Shown here: positions 33,345-44,433 of the stretch, piece by piece
How the letters are laid out: every line of letters starts with the position of its first letter
Numbering within the stretch: the first letter of the stretch is position 1
From: CAVPTL01 sp963794415
GTDB taxonomy: Bacteria > Actinomycetota > Thermoleophilia > Gaiellales > JAICJC01
Reading direction: 5' to 3'
NCBI GenBank assembly: GCA_963794415.1
Contig: CAWCDI010000001.1
Span: forward strand, 1,550,001-1,614,000
DNA length: 64,000 bases
Translations under genes and position numbers: made by a program
Notes under the pieces: generated by a model
The model's input: only the letters and a program-made list of their open reading frames with translations
Database searches by the model: none
Told to the model about the DNA's origin: nothing

Positions 33345-35065
33345 TCACTTCCGCAGACAGAACGTGTTCAGCGCGAATCCGTACGAGGCTGCGTTCACCT
33401 GACAGCCAACGGCCGGGCCGAACATGTCGATCGTGGTACCGAACGAGCGCGAGGCCCACGGTGCCGGGTTGGTTGCGATGTCGGTCGCGAGCTTGCCGTA
33501 CGCGTCAGCACGTGCCTGACCGTCGAGCAGGTTCGCGGCGTCCATCTGCTGGTTGTACTTGGGCTCGTTGAAGTACGAGAAGTTGTCCCCGTTGGTGGCG
33601 GGGATGTCCTCGACCCGTTCAGGAGGATGTTGATGAAGTCGTAGGCGTCGTAGTAGTCGGCGACCCAGCCCTCATCGGCGATGTCGAAGGGCTCGCCCTT
33701 CACGCCTTCCTTCTGGAACTGCACTCCGCGATCGAACGTCTTGATCTGGAGGTTGATCCCGATCGGCTTGAGCTCCTGCTGGAGGACCGCGGCGCGGTCA
33801 GGGCAGGGCTCCTGGTTGCAGGTGTAGAGGACGGCCGTGATGGGCGTCTTCACCCCCTGCTGCTTGGCCTTGGCCATCATTGCCTTGGCCTTGGTCAGGT
33901 CAGCCGTGTTCGGGTAGACGTTGTGCTCCTCTGCGCTGCCCGCGATCTGCGGCGGCAGGTACTTGTCCGAGGCCACGCCGGCGCCGTAGCCCGACGGCCG
34001 CAGCAGCTCGTCGCGGTCGATCGCCCAGTTCACGGCCTGCCGCACGTACTGGTTGGACATGGCGGGTCGTGAGGTGTTGAGCGCCAGGTAGCTGATGATG
34101 GCGCCCGGGGTGATGAAGAAGCGCTGCGCGCCACCAGCGGTGCCGTTGGGCCCGTACTGGTCGTAGAGCGCCTTGTAGTCGGCCGGGACGGTGCCGTCAG
34201 GCGAGTAGTCGAGCTGGCCGTTCTTGAGCTGAAGCTCCGACGTCGCGGGGCTGATGGCCAGCGAGGTGTAGTCGATCTCGTTGGCATACGCCGGGCGGTC
34301 GCCGGTGTAGTTCGGGTTCTTCTTCAGCACGATCGACTGGTTGGGCGTGTACGACGCGATGTAGTACGGCCCGGCGCCCGGGATGGTGTGGACGCCCTTC
34401 GAGTCGATCGGGGTGCTCAGCGGCACGGCGCAGGCAAACGGCGTGCTCAGCTTGGGGACGATACCGGCGTCCTTGTGCACGAGCTTGATCGACAGCTTGT
34501 CGCCGGCGACGGTGATGCCGGAGACGTGCGTGCCGGCGGTGCCCTTGTAGGCCGAGGCGCCGACGATGTCGCTGAGGAAGGTCTCGCCGAAGTACGACGC
34601 CTGGTTGGGGTTCAGATCCCGCTCGAGCGCGTACTGGAAGTTCTTGACCGTGACCGGCTCGCCGTTGGAGAACTTGAACTTGCCGGCGGGGACGGTGTAG
34701 GTGTAGGTGAGGCCGTCGGAAGAGACGGTCGGCATGGCCGACGCGGCCTCGGGCTGGATCACGCGGCCGGCGTCACCGGTCAGCTCGGGATAGTCAGTGA
34801 GCTTGATGCACGTCGAGTACTCGATCTGCCACGTGGTCTGGTAGTAGGCCAGGGCCGGATCGAGATAGTCGATGTTGCCAGCAAGCGCGACCTTGATGGT
34901 GCCGCCGTTCTGATGCGGCGGGATCGTGGTCGATTGCTGGTTGGTGTCCGTCGCGGCTCCGCTTGACCCGCTGCTCGAGCTGCTGCTTCCGCAGGCGGAC
35001 ACAAGCGCGCCGACGCCCACCACGAGCGCGAGCCCGGTGAGTGCCTTCTGCAATCTCGTGTTCAT
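33345..35065 (-). CDS. oppA: Oligopeptide-binding lipoprotein (SBP_bac_5)
   Basis: This is the extracellular solute-binding subunit. A signal peptide with lipobox L-V-S-A-C is followed by a Ser-rich linker. The mature domain has G-G-T-I-K-V-A-L-A-G, Y-T-V-P-A-G-K-F-K-F-S-N-G-E-P-V-T and V-R-Q-A-V-N-W-A-I-D-R, all family hallmarks. The frame is intact for about 480 codons; one shift near 33612 leads to the last piece ending N-T-F-C-L-R-K. About 573 residues. A GGGAGAG ribosome site precedes the ATG. It sits between the two permease genes, an unusual order. Confidence 0.93.
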
Positions 35066-35150
35066 CTCTCCCTCTCGTTGAACTTCCGTGCGCGGGATCG
35101 CAGACGTGCGCTCCCCAGCACTACGACGCTGCCGTTGCGGGCAAAGTTAG

Positions 35151-36192
35151 TCAGAGTTCGGCTCGCGGGTCAAGTGCATCCTGCAACCCGTCGCCAAGGA
35201 GGTTGAACGCGAGCGCAAGGATGAGCAGCATGAGCCCCGGCCACACGATCAGCAGCGGTGCCGCCTGGTAGAGCGACGACGCCTGATCCAGCAGGTTGCC
35301 CCAGCTGGGATTCGGGGGCGGCAGGCCCACTCCGAGGAACGAGAGCGTCGACTCCGCCAGGATGTTGACTGCAATGCTCAGCGTCGAGTAGATGATGATC
35401 AGCCCGGTGAGGTGCGGCAGCAGGTGCGTGCGCATGATGCGGAAGTTGCTCGCGCCCGTCATGCGGGCGGCCTCGATGAACTCGCGCTCGCGCAGCGACA
35501 GGATGACACCGCGGAAGATGCGCGCCGGGTAGAACCACGAGAACAGCGTCAGCACCAGCGTCAGCGTGACCACACCGGGGTAGAACGCGCCGCCGAGCGT
35601 GATCGAGTTGATGCGGTCGCCGAGCGTGGCCGAGAGCGCGATCAGGAAGAGCAGCAGCGGGAAGCACATCACGATGTCGATCAGCCGCGAGACCAGCGTG
35701 TCGGCGTGGCCGCCGTAGTAGCCGGCGATCATGCCGGTGATGACGCCGAGCGTCATGCCGAAGATCGTGGAGAACACGCCCACCTCGATCGAGACCTGGC
35801 CGCCGTAGAGCAGCCGCAGGAACTCGTCGCGGCCCGTGAGGTCGGAGCCGCCGAGGATGAGCAGCGTGGTCTTGCCGCCGCCGGCGCTCAACGCGCGACC
35901 ATGGCCCCACCGGCTCGAAGCTCTGGAGGCCGACGCCGCCGGGGATGATGGTGTTCGGGCCGTGGCCCAGGAAGTGCTGCGCGATGGGCGCGCCCAGGAA
36001 GATGATCGCGAACATCACGATGAGCGTGTAGAGGCTCCACATCGCGACGCGGTCCTTCTTCATCCGGCGCCACGCCTGCTCCCAGTAGCCGCGGGCGACC
36101 ACCGAGTCCATGTCGTTGCCGGCGTCCTCGGCCACGTCCATTGAGATGGGCGGGGCTAGGGCGGGCTGGTTAGGACGCTCGAAGGTCTCCAT
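35151..36192 (-). CDS. oppC: Oligopeptide ABC transporter permease (OppC-like)
   Basis: This second permease has a long cytoplasmic N-terminus, then W-R-R-M-K-K-D-R-V-A-M-W-S-L-Y (OppC_N type) and a first membrane helix. A single shift near 35895 joins it to a clean piece with five more helices. The EAA loop appears in E-F-I-E-A-A-R-M-T-G-A-S, and the end is G-D-G-L-Q-D-A-L-D-P-R. About 347 residues. It is the first transporter gene transcribed and follows a membrane-anchored protein gene after 47 nt. Confidence 0.93.
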
Positions 36193-36239
36193 CCGGTTAG
36201 ATCATACCCAACGTGAGAGGTACGTAAAAGGGGGCCAGA

Positions 36240-36803
36240 TTACTGGCCGCCGTTGGCGGGAACCGGCGGGTTCCAGCCCTTTGCGCCCCAGTAGTTCATC
36301 GCCCATCCGCCGTTTCTGGGGACGAGCTGCGCAAAGAAGAGGCCACCTGCTCCGTCGGCGGTCTCGTCCTTGGCACTTGTGTGCTGCACGAGCATCTCGA
36401 ACCACACGCGGTGCTGGCGGGACTCGACGACCTTGCCCTTCGAGAACACCGTGCCGGCCGGAAACGGCGTGACCGGGATGGTGCCCGTGAGCCACTGCTT
36501 ACGGGTGAGTCCGCCATGCATCTTCGTGGTGGACTCGTCCCAGGACTTGGCCAGGTTCTGGCGCAGGACGGCGTCATGGATGAACGCCTGCGCCGAGGCC
36601 ACGGCGGCCGGCGGAACCGGGATCACTGCCCCATCCTTCGCGAACGGGCTGGGGTTGGGATCGGCGTTGAAGTGCGTGTCGTTCACGCGGTTGTGCTGGA
36701 TCAGCACCGCGGCAAGGCCGACGACGAGCACGAGGGCAGCAACGATCTGCGTCACGTGCCGGTAGCGCGGACGCTCCCAGAGATCACCGATTTTCGTGGT
36801 CAT
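36240..36803 (-). CDS. Membrane-anchored protein of unknown function
   Basis: The 187-residue protein has a basic N-terminus, one membrane helix (residues about 18-36, I-V-A-A-L-V-L-V-V-G-L-A-A-V-L) and an exported domain. That domain contains helices with A-F-I-H-D-A-V-L-R-Q-N and W-D-E-S-T-T-K, then strands ending G-G-L-F-F-A-Q-L-V-P-R-N-G-G-W. The layout is that of an NTF2-like extracellular domain, but this is an inference from pattern. The frame is intact. It is the first gene after atpG and may belong to the transporter cassette or the ATP synthase operon. Confidence 0.6.
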   Translation of the reverse strand: MTTKIGDLWERPRYRHVTQIVAALVLVVGLAAVLIQHNRVNDTHFNADPNPSPFAKDGAVIPVPPAAVASAQAFIHDAVLRQNLAKSWDESTTKMHGGLTRKQWLTGTIPVTPFPAGTVFSKGKVVESRQHRVWFEMLVQHTSAKDETADGAGGLFFAQLVPRNGGWAMNYWGAKGWNPPVPANGGQ

Positions 36804-36847
36804 GCGAAGAGGTTAGACGACTGCTCTAAGAAAAAGTTGGAGCGGGC

Positions 36848-37723
36848 CTACTCGAGCGCGTCTGCGCCGGCCACCACTTCGAGGATCTCCTGGGTGATCT
36901 CGGCCTGGCGGGCGCGGTTCATCTTGAGCGTGAGGTCGTCGATGAGGCTCGACGCGTTGTCCGAGGCGTTGCGCATGGCGGTCATGCGCGCGCCGTGCTC
37001 GGACGCGGTCGATTCGAGCAGCGCCCGGAAGATGGTCACCTCGAGGTAGGCAGGCAGCAGCTTCGCCAGGATCTCGCGGCCGTCCGGCTCCTCGACGTAG
37101 GCGCCCTCGATGGCAACGACATCCTCGCCGCTCACGGCCTCCTCCGGCACGGGCAGGAGCTCGACCACGTCCAGCCGCTGCGTCAGCGCCGTGATGAAGC
37201 TGTGGTACACCATCACGACCAGGTCGACCTCGCCGTCGATGTAGGCATTGGCGACGTCGGTCGCGATCTCCTGGGCGTTGCTGTAGCTGGGCCGGTCGGT
37301 AAGCCCGATGTACTCGTTGCCGATGGTCTGGCGCCGGAACCGAAGCGTCGAGCCCGCCCGGCGGCCCACGCTGAACCAGCGCACCTCCCGGCCCTGGGCG
37401 CGGTGCTCACGGGCGATCGAGAGCGACTGGCGCACCACGTTCGCATTGAAGGCACCCGCCGAGCCACGATCGCCGGCGACGGCGATGACGGCCACGTTCT
37501 GGATCTGGTCGCGCTTGGCCAGAAGCGGCTGATCGTCGGCCCCGTACTTCTGGGCGATCTCTACCGTCAGGCTCTGGAGCCGGTCGGCGTAGGGCCGCAG
37601 GGCCACGATCCGGGCCTGGGCCCGGCGCAGCCGCGAGGCCGCCACCAGCTCCATCGCCTTGGTGATCTTCTGGGTGTTCTTGACCGAACGGATTCGGCGC
37701 TGGATGTCTTGCTGAGATGCCAT
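36848..37723 (-). CDS. atpG: F1 ATP synthase gamma subunit
   Basis: Gamma is the central shaft that couples proton flow to catalysis. The 291-residue frame is intact. The N-terminal coiled coil has I-Q-R-R-I-R-S-V-K-N-T-Q-K-I-T-K-A-M-E-L-V-A-A-S with lysines and arginines at the expected places. The C-terminus has R-M-T-A-M-R-N-A-S-D-N-A and L-N-R-A-R-Q-A-E-I-T-Q-E-I, both hallmark stretches. It starts 11 nt after the atpA stop. The expected neighbour atpD does not follow. Confidence 0.96.
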   Translation of the reverse strand: MASQQDIQRRIRSVKNTQKITKAMELVAASRLRRAQARIVALRPYADRLQSLTVEIAQKYGADDQPLLAKRDQIQNVAVIAVAGDRGSAGAFNANVVRQSLSIAREHRAQGREVRWFSVGRRAGSTLRFRRQTIGNEYIGLTDRPSYSNAQEIATDVANAYIDGEVDLVVMVYHSFITALTQRLDVVELLPVPEEAVSGEDVVAIEGAYVEEPDGREILAKLLPAYLEVTIFRALLESTASEHGARMTAMRNASDNASSLIDDLTLKMNRARQAEITQEILEVVAGADALE

Positions 37724-37734
37724 CTATATCCCGG

Positions 37735-39254
<1,520 letters not shown>

Positions 39255-39258
<4 letters not shown>

Positions 39259-39821
39259 GCTTCACTCCCAACTGGAAGGGTGGTATGTACAAGGGTGCGC
39301 CGCAGCTCGGTGAGGCGGCGCCTCACCGATGCGTCCAGGAGGACGCCGCGGGCCCGCAGCACCAGCCCGCCGATGATGTCCGGGTCGACCGACGCGCTCA
39401 CGCGGGCGGTCTGCCCCACGGCGTCGGAGATGCGCTTCTCGAGGGTGCTCAGCTCGTCGTCGCTGAGGGCGACGGCCGTCGTAACCTCGATGTCGAGGAT
39501 CTTCTCGTCGACGGCAGCAAGCTGCGAGTAGGCGATCTGAAAGTCGTGCAGGAGCTCGAGCCGGCGCTTGTCCACCAGCACCAGCAGGCCGTTTCGGGCC
39601 GTCGCCTCCGCACCCTCCATGATCTGGGAGATGACCCGCTTCTTCGCCTCCGACGGAAGCTCGGGATTCATCAGCGCGTGCAGCACCGCGGGGTTCTCCT
39701 CCATGGCCTTGATGAACGAGCGCAGATCTTCGTCCACCTGGGACACGCGATCGGCATCGACCGCCGCTCCGTGCAGGGCACGGGCGTACACGTTCGCCGC
39801 CGGATCGATTCGCTCTGCCAC
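39255..39821 (-). CDS. atpH: F1 ATP synthase delta subunit
   Basis: Delta fixes the peripheral stalk to F1. The 188-residue sequence has A-N-V-Y-A-R-A-L-H near the N-terminus, helical middle segments and the C-terminal G-G-L-V-L-R-A-R-G-V-L-L-D-A-S-V-R-R-R-L signature. The frame is intact, and the start is a GTG at 39821, two bases past the atpF stop. It is translationally coupled to atpA. Confidence 0.94.
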
Positions 39822-39823
39822 CC

Positions 39824-40366
39824 CTACTCAGCCGCCGTCTCGGGGACGAACGACTCGAAGTCGACGTCCTTGAGGGCCTCGTCGATGAGGCGCCGCTGCT
39901 CGGTCTCGTCCAGCTTGGTGCGCACGACCTTCTCGGTGGCCGCCATGGTGAGATCGGCAACCTGCTGCTTGATGGCAGCCAGCGACTGGCGCGTCTCGGC
40001 CGCGATCTCCTCGCGGGCCCGCGCCAGCTGGCGGTTCTTGTCGGCCTCGATGGTGGCCATCTCGGACTCGCGCTTCTCCTCGATCGCCTTGCGCGCGTCC
40101 TCCACGATGCGGCCGGCCTCCCGGCGCGCCTCGGCGAGCTGCGCGCGGTACTCCTCCAGCGTTGACTGGGCCTCGGCGCGCGCCTCGGTGGCGGCATCGA
40201 GGTCGGCAGCGATCGCCAGCCGGCGCTGCTCGAGCAGATCCTGGATAGGGCCGTACGCGTACTTCTTGAGCACGAGCAGGACGACCACGAAGCACACCAG
40301 GGTCCACACCATCAACCCGTAGTTGATGTTGATCAGGTTCGGGCTTGCAGCTTCGGCGAGGAACAT
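39824..40366 (-). CDS. atpF: Fo ATP synthase b subunit
   Basis: Subunit b forms the peripheral stalk. The start taken is the ATG at 40366 (M-F-L-A-E-A-A-S). One membrane helix follows (residues about 15-35, G-L-M-V-W-T-L-V-C-F-V-V-V-L-L-V-L), then K-K-Y-A-Y-G-P-I and a long charged coiled coil rich in Ala, Glu and Arg. The end reads D-V-D-F-E-S-F-V-P. The length of 180 residues is standard. A longer reading upstream would overlap atpE and is Arg-rich. Confidence 0.95.
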   Translation of the reverse strand: MFLAEAASPNLININYGLMVWTLVCFVVVLLVLKKYAYGPIQDLLEQRRLAIAADLDAATEARAEAQSTLEEYRAQLAEARREAGRIVEDARKAIEEKRESEMATIEADKNRQLARAREEIAAETRQSLAAIKQQVADLTMAATEKVVRTKLDETEQRRLIDEALKDVDFESFVPETAAE

Positions 40367-40377
40367 CCGGTAGGCCC

Positions 40378-40620
40378 CTAGGAGATGATCGAGTAGGCGA
40401 CGAAGGACATGCCGAGGGCGTAGAACACGATCGCCTCGGTGAGCGCGAAGCCGAGCCACATCATGCCCTGCAGCTGACCACGCAGCTCAGGCTGACGGCC
40501 GACGGCCTCGATGGTCTTGCCGAAGATGAAACCGACACCCACACCGGGGCCGATGGCTCCGATGGCGGTGGCGAGGCCGAGCTCGATGGCCTTTGCTGCT
40601 TGGACGGTATCCGATGCCAT
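40378..40620 (-). CDS. atpE: Fo ATP synthase c subunit
   Basis: This 80-residue proteolipid forms the rotor ring. Helix 1 has the Gly-rich I-G-A-I-G-P-G-V-G-V-G-F and helix 2 carries the ion-binding Glu in F-A-L-T-E-A-I-V-F-Y. The polar loop between them reads R-Q-P-E-L-R-G-Q. Ala after the Glu and no Gln in helix 1 argue for protons rather than sodium as the coupling ion (an inference from known Na+ c-ring ligands). Confidence 0.96.
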   Translation of the reverse strand: MASDTVQAAKAIELGLATAIGAIGPGVGVGFIFGKTIEAVGRQPELRGQLQGMMWLGFALTEAIVFYALGMSFVAYSIIS

Positions 40621-40634
40621 GTTGGCTGGTACTC

Positions 40635-41508
40635 CTAGTGGTCGGGGTGGATTGCTCCACCGATGTAGATGGCTGAGAGGGAAGCGAAGATGAATGCCTG
40701 GAGAACTGCGATCAGGGTGGCCTCGAGCGCGAAGAGCGCAACGCCCATGAAGAGGCCGATCGGCTGGATGAAGTAGAACGCGACGCCGCCGAGCAGCGCG
40801 CCCAGGCTGAGGAACACCGCGATCACGAGGTGGCCCGCCAGCAGGTTGAAGAAGAGCCGGAAGCTGAGCGACACGAGCCGCACGAGCTGCGAGAGCACCT
40901 CGATGAACCCGATGAGGCCGATCAGCATGGCGATGGGAACGGCGTTCTTCCAGCTGGTGATCTTGGGCATGCCCGAGGGCATCCAGCTCTTGAAGTACGG
41001 GACGACGCCGTTGTACCGGATGCCCTCCACGTGGGTGGCGAAGAACGTGATCAGCGTGAGCGTGAAGGCCACCGAGAAGTTGGCCGTGGCCGCATAGATC
41101 TGCAGCTTCGGCACGGTCAGCGAGGTGCCGGGGATGTACACGCGGTCATCGCCGAACGGCAGCGGGATGAACCCGATGAGGTTGTTCATCCAGATGAACA
41201 CGAAGAGCGTCGCGATGTACGGGAACCAGATCTTCATGCCCTCCTCGGGGAGGCCGGCACGGGCGATCTGGTTCATGCAGACGTCGAAGATCGCCTCGAT
41301 CGCGGTCTGCGGCTTGTCGGGGCGGTTCTTCAGCCCCTTCCGAGTGACCAGCAGCACGAGGATGATGGAGAGCGCCGACGCCATCCACAGGTAGATGACC
41401 GCCTTGTTGATGTCGAGCTGGCCCGGGAGGTTGACGTACGGGTTGTTGACGAACTCCGTGAATTCCTGAGACCGGGTTGAAATCGGTTGCGAGCAGCAGG
41501 TGCAGCAT
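40635..41508 (-). CDS. atpB: Fo ATP synthase a subunit
   Basis: Subunit a provides the proton half-channels. It has five or six membrane helices, the essential Arg in L-V-S-L-S-F-R-L-F-F-N-L-L-A-G-H near 40860, and L-I-G-F-I-P-L in an earlier loop. The first 14 codons from the ATG at 41508 are separated by one extra base near 41470; downstream the frame is clean. About 290 residues. Confidence 0.95.
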
Positions 41509-41511
41509 TGG

Positions 41512-41901
41512 TTAGGCGATATCTCCCACGTCGTCGTGGCGGTGATGCGTCGCGATGCGCGTCGCGATGTCAACGGTCATGAGCACGAGCAGCAAAAGCA
41601 CAGAGGTGATCGCCATGGTCGGGTCGTCCCGCGTGATGAGGAAAAGCGCGAGCATCGCGATCCACGGCCGAGCGAGCATACTCGCACCCATCATCCCCAC
41701 GCCACGCAGAGCACCCGCCCTGGCGGCCCGCCGCTCGACGACCACGTTCAGATACCGGTTGAGCGCCCAGAAGACGGTCGCCCAGAACCATCCAGCCAGC
41801 GGCCACCCGGCGAGGAAGAACACCGGAACCGCCACGAGCGCCACGATGGCGTCGATGTTGTGCGCGAGTAGGCGCGAGGCTGACGTTTGAGTCTCGGTCA
41901 C
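41512..41901 (-). CDS. AtpI-like ATP synthase accessory membrane protein
   Basis: The GTG at 41901 is chosen because sequence upstream is Arg/Cys-rich shadow, and it overlaps the preceding stop (GTGA). The 129 residues contain four hydrophobic helices: I-V-A-L-V-A-V-P-V-F-F-L-A-G, W-F-W-A-T-V-F-W-A-L, W-I-A-M-L-A-L-F-L-I and A-I-T-S-V-L-L-L-L-V-L-M. Position directly before atpB and topology match AtpI (UncI), which aids c-ring assembly. Sequence identity to AtpI itself is not obvious. Confidence 0.7.
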   Translation of the reverse strand: MTETQTSASRLLAHNIDAIVALVAVPVFFLAGWPLAGWFWATVFWALNRYLNVVVERRAARAGALRGVGMMGASMLARPWIAMLALFLITRDDPTMAITSVLLLLVLMTVDIATRIATHHRHDDVGDIA

Positions 41902-42089
41902 AGGTCTCTGTACTGGCGATAGACGAGGTAGAAGCTGAAGGGAATCCCGATCACGGCACCGCACACACCACCCGCCACCGGATACCCCACCGCCCATCCA
42001 ACTACAAGGCCGGCCCCCACGCACACGACAAGGGCCGTGAGCAAGAAGATACCAGCCGTCGCTCCTGCGCCAACTGGCTTTCCCGCCAC
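41898..42089 (-). CDS. AtpZ-like small membrane protein
   Basis: Read from the GTG at 42089 this is a 63-residue protein with two membrane helices (I-F-L-L-T-A-L-V-V-C-V-G-A-G and G-V-C-G-A-V-I-G-I-P-F-S-F-Y) and a short basic tail. Being the first gene of the atp operon, ahead of an AtpI-like gene, fits the AtpZ (F0F1-ATPase subunit) family, proposed to help AtpI. An AGGA lies about 8 nt upstream. Confidence 0.65.
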   Translation of the reverse strand: MAGKPVGAGATAGIFLLTALVVCVGAGLVVGWAVGYPVAGGVCGAVIGIPFSFYLVYRQYRDL

Positions 42090-42129
42090 GTCAATACGTC
42101 CTTTGGACGGACACTCCGCAAACGGGGGA

Positions 42130-42158
42130 AGTATGCCAGATCCGCGAGTATGTGACAA
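42130..42158 (-). promoter_or_regulatory. Candidate promoter of the ATP synthase operon
   Basis: On the minus strand TTGTCA (42158-42153) and CATACT (42135-42130) are separated by 17 nt, an excellent fit to the housekeeping sigma consensus. It lies about 40 nt upstream of the first start codon at 42089 and downstream of wecA, so the atp operon probably has its own promoter. Confidence 0.6.
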
Positions 42159-42194
42159 CCTTGTGACTGTGTCTCAAAGCGCGCAATCTCTCTA

Positions 42195-43367
42195 CTATGG
42201 CCGAATCTTGTCGCGGACGGGCGATTCATCGGCGACGGTTTGTGGCACGTCGTCTCCGTCACTCTCTTGCCTCGCAAGAGACCCGCGGAAGAGCCCCACG
42301 GCCTGCAGATGGCGCAGCTTGAGAATCTCGAGCGTGTAGATCACATAGACCGACGTGCCCAGCGCGAGGAGTCCCAAACCGCCGAGGACGATCACCGAGG
42401 CTGGATCCCACCCCCGCTGGTGGTTGGGCACGAACCTGATGGCGAGCGCGAACGCCGAGAGCACGAGGCACCACGCATAGAGCGTGAGGGCCGTGCGGCG
42501 CTGGCCGAACCCGATGGACGCGAACCGGTGGTGGAAGTGCGATCTGTCGGCCTGGTAGATGGGCTGGCCGTGCTTCATCCGCTTGAGGATCACGAACGAC
42601 GTGTCGAGGATCGGCAGGCCGAGGACGACCAGCGGGAAGACGAGGGACACGGCTGCGGCGGTCTTCAGCACGCCCTGGATGGCGATCGTCGCCAGCAGGT
42701 AGCCCAGGAGGAGCGCGCCGCAGTCGCCCATGATGATGCTCGCGGGGTGGAAGTTGTACCGCAGAAAGCCCACCGAGGCACCGGCGACGATCGCGCTGAT
42801 GGCGGCTGCGTCGGGGTGCGAGAGCGAGGCCGAGAGCACTGCGAACGTGAGCGCGGCGATGGCGCAGAAGCCGGCCGCGAGGCCGTCCATGCCGTCGATG
42901 AAGTTGATGATGTTGGCGATCGCCACCACCCAGAGCACCGTCACCAGCACCGACCAGAGGCCCAGGTCGAAGGCCCCGATGAACGGGATGGTGACGTGGT
43001 CGATGCGGATGCCGAACGACACCGGCACGCAGGCGATCGCGACCAGGCCGAGCATCTTCACGCCCGGATGCAGCGGATGGATATCGTCGAGGAGGCCCAG
43101 GGCGAGCATCAGCGTCGCGCCGACCATGATGCCCCAGAATCCGTGATCGTGGCCCAGCGCAAGCGCCGGGATGATGATGCCGGCATAGATCGCGACCCCG
43201 CCCAGGCGCGGCACCGGGGCCTGGTGCAGGCGGCGGCTGTCGCGGGGCACGTCGAGCACGCCGAAGTGCCACGCGGCCAGCGAGACCGCCGGGGTGATGA
43301 GCACCACGAGGAGCAGCGCGACCACGAAGCCAACGGCAGCTGCCTGATAGTCGACGATGCTGTCCAT
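42195..43367 (-). CDS. WecA/TagO-type undecaprenyl-phosphate sugar-1-phosphate transferase
   Basis: The 390-residue polytopic protein transfers a sugar-1-phosphate (usually GlcNAc-1-P) to the lipid carrier, starting wall-polymer or capsule synthesis. Signatures are R-L-G-G-V-A-I-Y, G-L-L-D-D-I near residue 93, N-I-I-N-F-I-D-G-M-D-G-L-A-A-G and the His-rich loop H-F-H-H-R-F. I-M-G-D-C-G-A-L-L-L-G has Cys where Ser is usual. About eleven membrane helices are present. The frame is intact. It fits the sugar-nucleotide genes at 17-25 kb. Confidence 0.9.
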   Translation of the reverse strand: MDSIVDYQAAAVGFVVALLLVVLITPAVSLAAWHFGVLDVPRDSRRLHQAPVPRLGGVAIYAGIIIPALALGHDHGFWGIMVGATLMLALGLLDDIHPLHPGVKMLGLVAIACVPVSFGIRIDHVTIPFIGAFDLGLWSVLVTVLWVVAIANIINFIDGMDGLAAGFCAIAALTFAVLSASLSHPDAAAISAIVAGASVGFLRYNFHPASIIMGDCGALLLGYLLATIAIQGVLKTAAAVSLVFPLVVLGLPILDTSFVILKRMKHGQPIYQADRSHFHHRFASIGFGQRRTALTLYAWCLVLSAFALAIRFVPNHQRGWDPASVIVLGGLGLLALGTSVYVIYTLEILKLRHLQAVGLFRGSLARQESDGDDVPQTVADESPVRDKIRP

Positions 43368-43637
43368 GTGGCAAGGCTACCCCTCCAGGGGGACTGACCC
43401 TGTCAGCCGTGGCGCATTCGGGAGCGGGTGGACGGTGGCCGGGCGGCGCGGTGGCTGGCTCCGTGGATGTCGTGGATAGTGGTCGCGGTGGGTACCGCGG
43501 CGACGACGAGGCAGCGTGAGGCGTGGGGGCGGAGCCTCGGCGGCGTAGGTGGTTCGGGGCGGGGTTGTGTGGCTTGGGTGCGTTACGTGGGCTGGTGGGG
43601 AGGTCGACGGGGGTCGCGGTCGGGGAGTTGTGGGAAT
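43368..43637. other. Gene-free stretch upstream of the wecA-like gene
   Basis: No supportable gene is seen. A short hairpin (CAGGG at 43386-43390 and CCCTG at 43398-43402) lies about 20 nt upstream of the WecA-type start. The rest is G-rich and open in several frames only because stops are rare at this composition. Confidence 0.5.
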
Positions 43638-44317
43638 TCCAAATGGCATCGACGCGCACCGCCAAGTGGCGCGCGACGAGGGCATGGCGGGTGGCGGGTC
43701 GCTCGGAACCATCACGGAAGCGGATCGTCATCGAGACACACCGCCAACTGGCGTGCACCCCGCGGCCGTCGGCACGCGCCAAGTGGCATCGGTGTGCACC
43801 GCCAAGTGGCGCGAACTCGAGAGCGTCACGAAGGCCAAATGGCATCGACACGCACCGCCAAGTGGCGCGACCAGCACCGGCAGGCCGCGGATCGCTCGAG
43901 ACCGTCACAGAAGCCAACCGTCATCGACACGCATCGCCAACTGGCGTCCACCCTCGCGTCGGCCGGCACGCGCCAAGTGGCGCGACCAGCACCGGCAGGC
44001 CGCGGATCGCTCGAGACCGTCACAGAAGCCAACCGTCATCGACACGCATCGCCAACTGGCGTCCACCCCCGCGTCGGCCGGCACGCGCCAAGTGGCGTCG
44101 GCGTGCACCGCCAAGTGGCGCGACCAACGCCCGCCAGGCCGCGGATCGCTCGAGGCCGTCACAGACCCAAATGGCATCGACGCGCACCGCCAACTGGCGT
44201 CCACCCCCGCGGCCGCCGGCACGCGCCAAGTGGCATCGACGCGCACCGCCAACTGGCGCGAACCCGCTCAAGAGCGTCACCAAAGCCAAATGGCATCCGC
44301 ACGCGCTGCCAAGTGGC
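43638..44317. repeat. Array of paired GCCAAnTGGC cores with fixed 23-nt spacing
   Basis: Eighteen recognisable copies of a 10-bp pseudo-palindrome (GCCA-2 nt-TGGC, usually GCCAAGTGGC, GCCAACTGGC or CCAAATGGC) lie in 680 bp. They form ten pairs whose starts are always exactly 23 nt apart (43638/43661, 43720/43743, 43778/43801, 43834/43857, 43913/43936, 44028/44051, 44087/44110, 44166/44189, 44225/44248, 44285/44308). Three of the left cores are degenerate. The sequence between paired cores is close to ATCGACGCGCACC. Pairs are separated by about 33-37 or 56-59 nt. Two direct copies of 115 bp (43857-43971 and 43972-44086) differ at one base. Since 115 is not a multiple of 3, coding is unlikely. 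Confidence 0.9.
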
Positions 44318-44433
44318 GCGACCGACGACGCCCGGAGCCGATCGAACCGACGAAGCACCCGGCAAGCGCCAGCCGCCGTCCGCACACACCTCAGCCGAGA
44401 CCTACCGTGCAGGCCTCGGCGAACGAGGCCCGG

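Noticed and set aside
43386..43402. Terminator upstream of wecA
   Set aside because: Only a 5-bp stem with a 7-nt loop and no U-run; too weak to call.
43638..44317. CRISPR array
   Set aside because: Cores are 10 bp, paired at 23 nt with similar intervening sequence, and there are no unique spacers of constant size and no cas genes.
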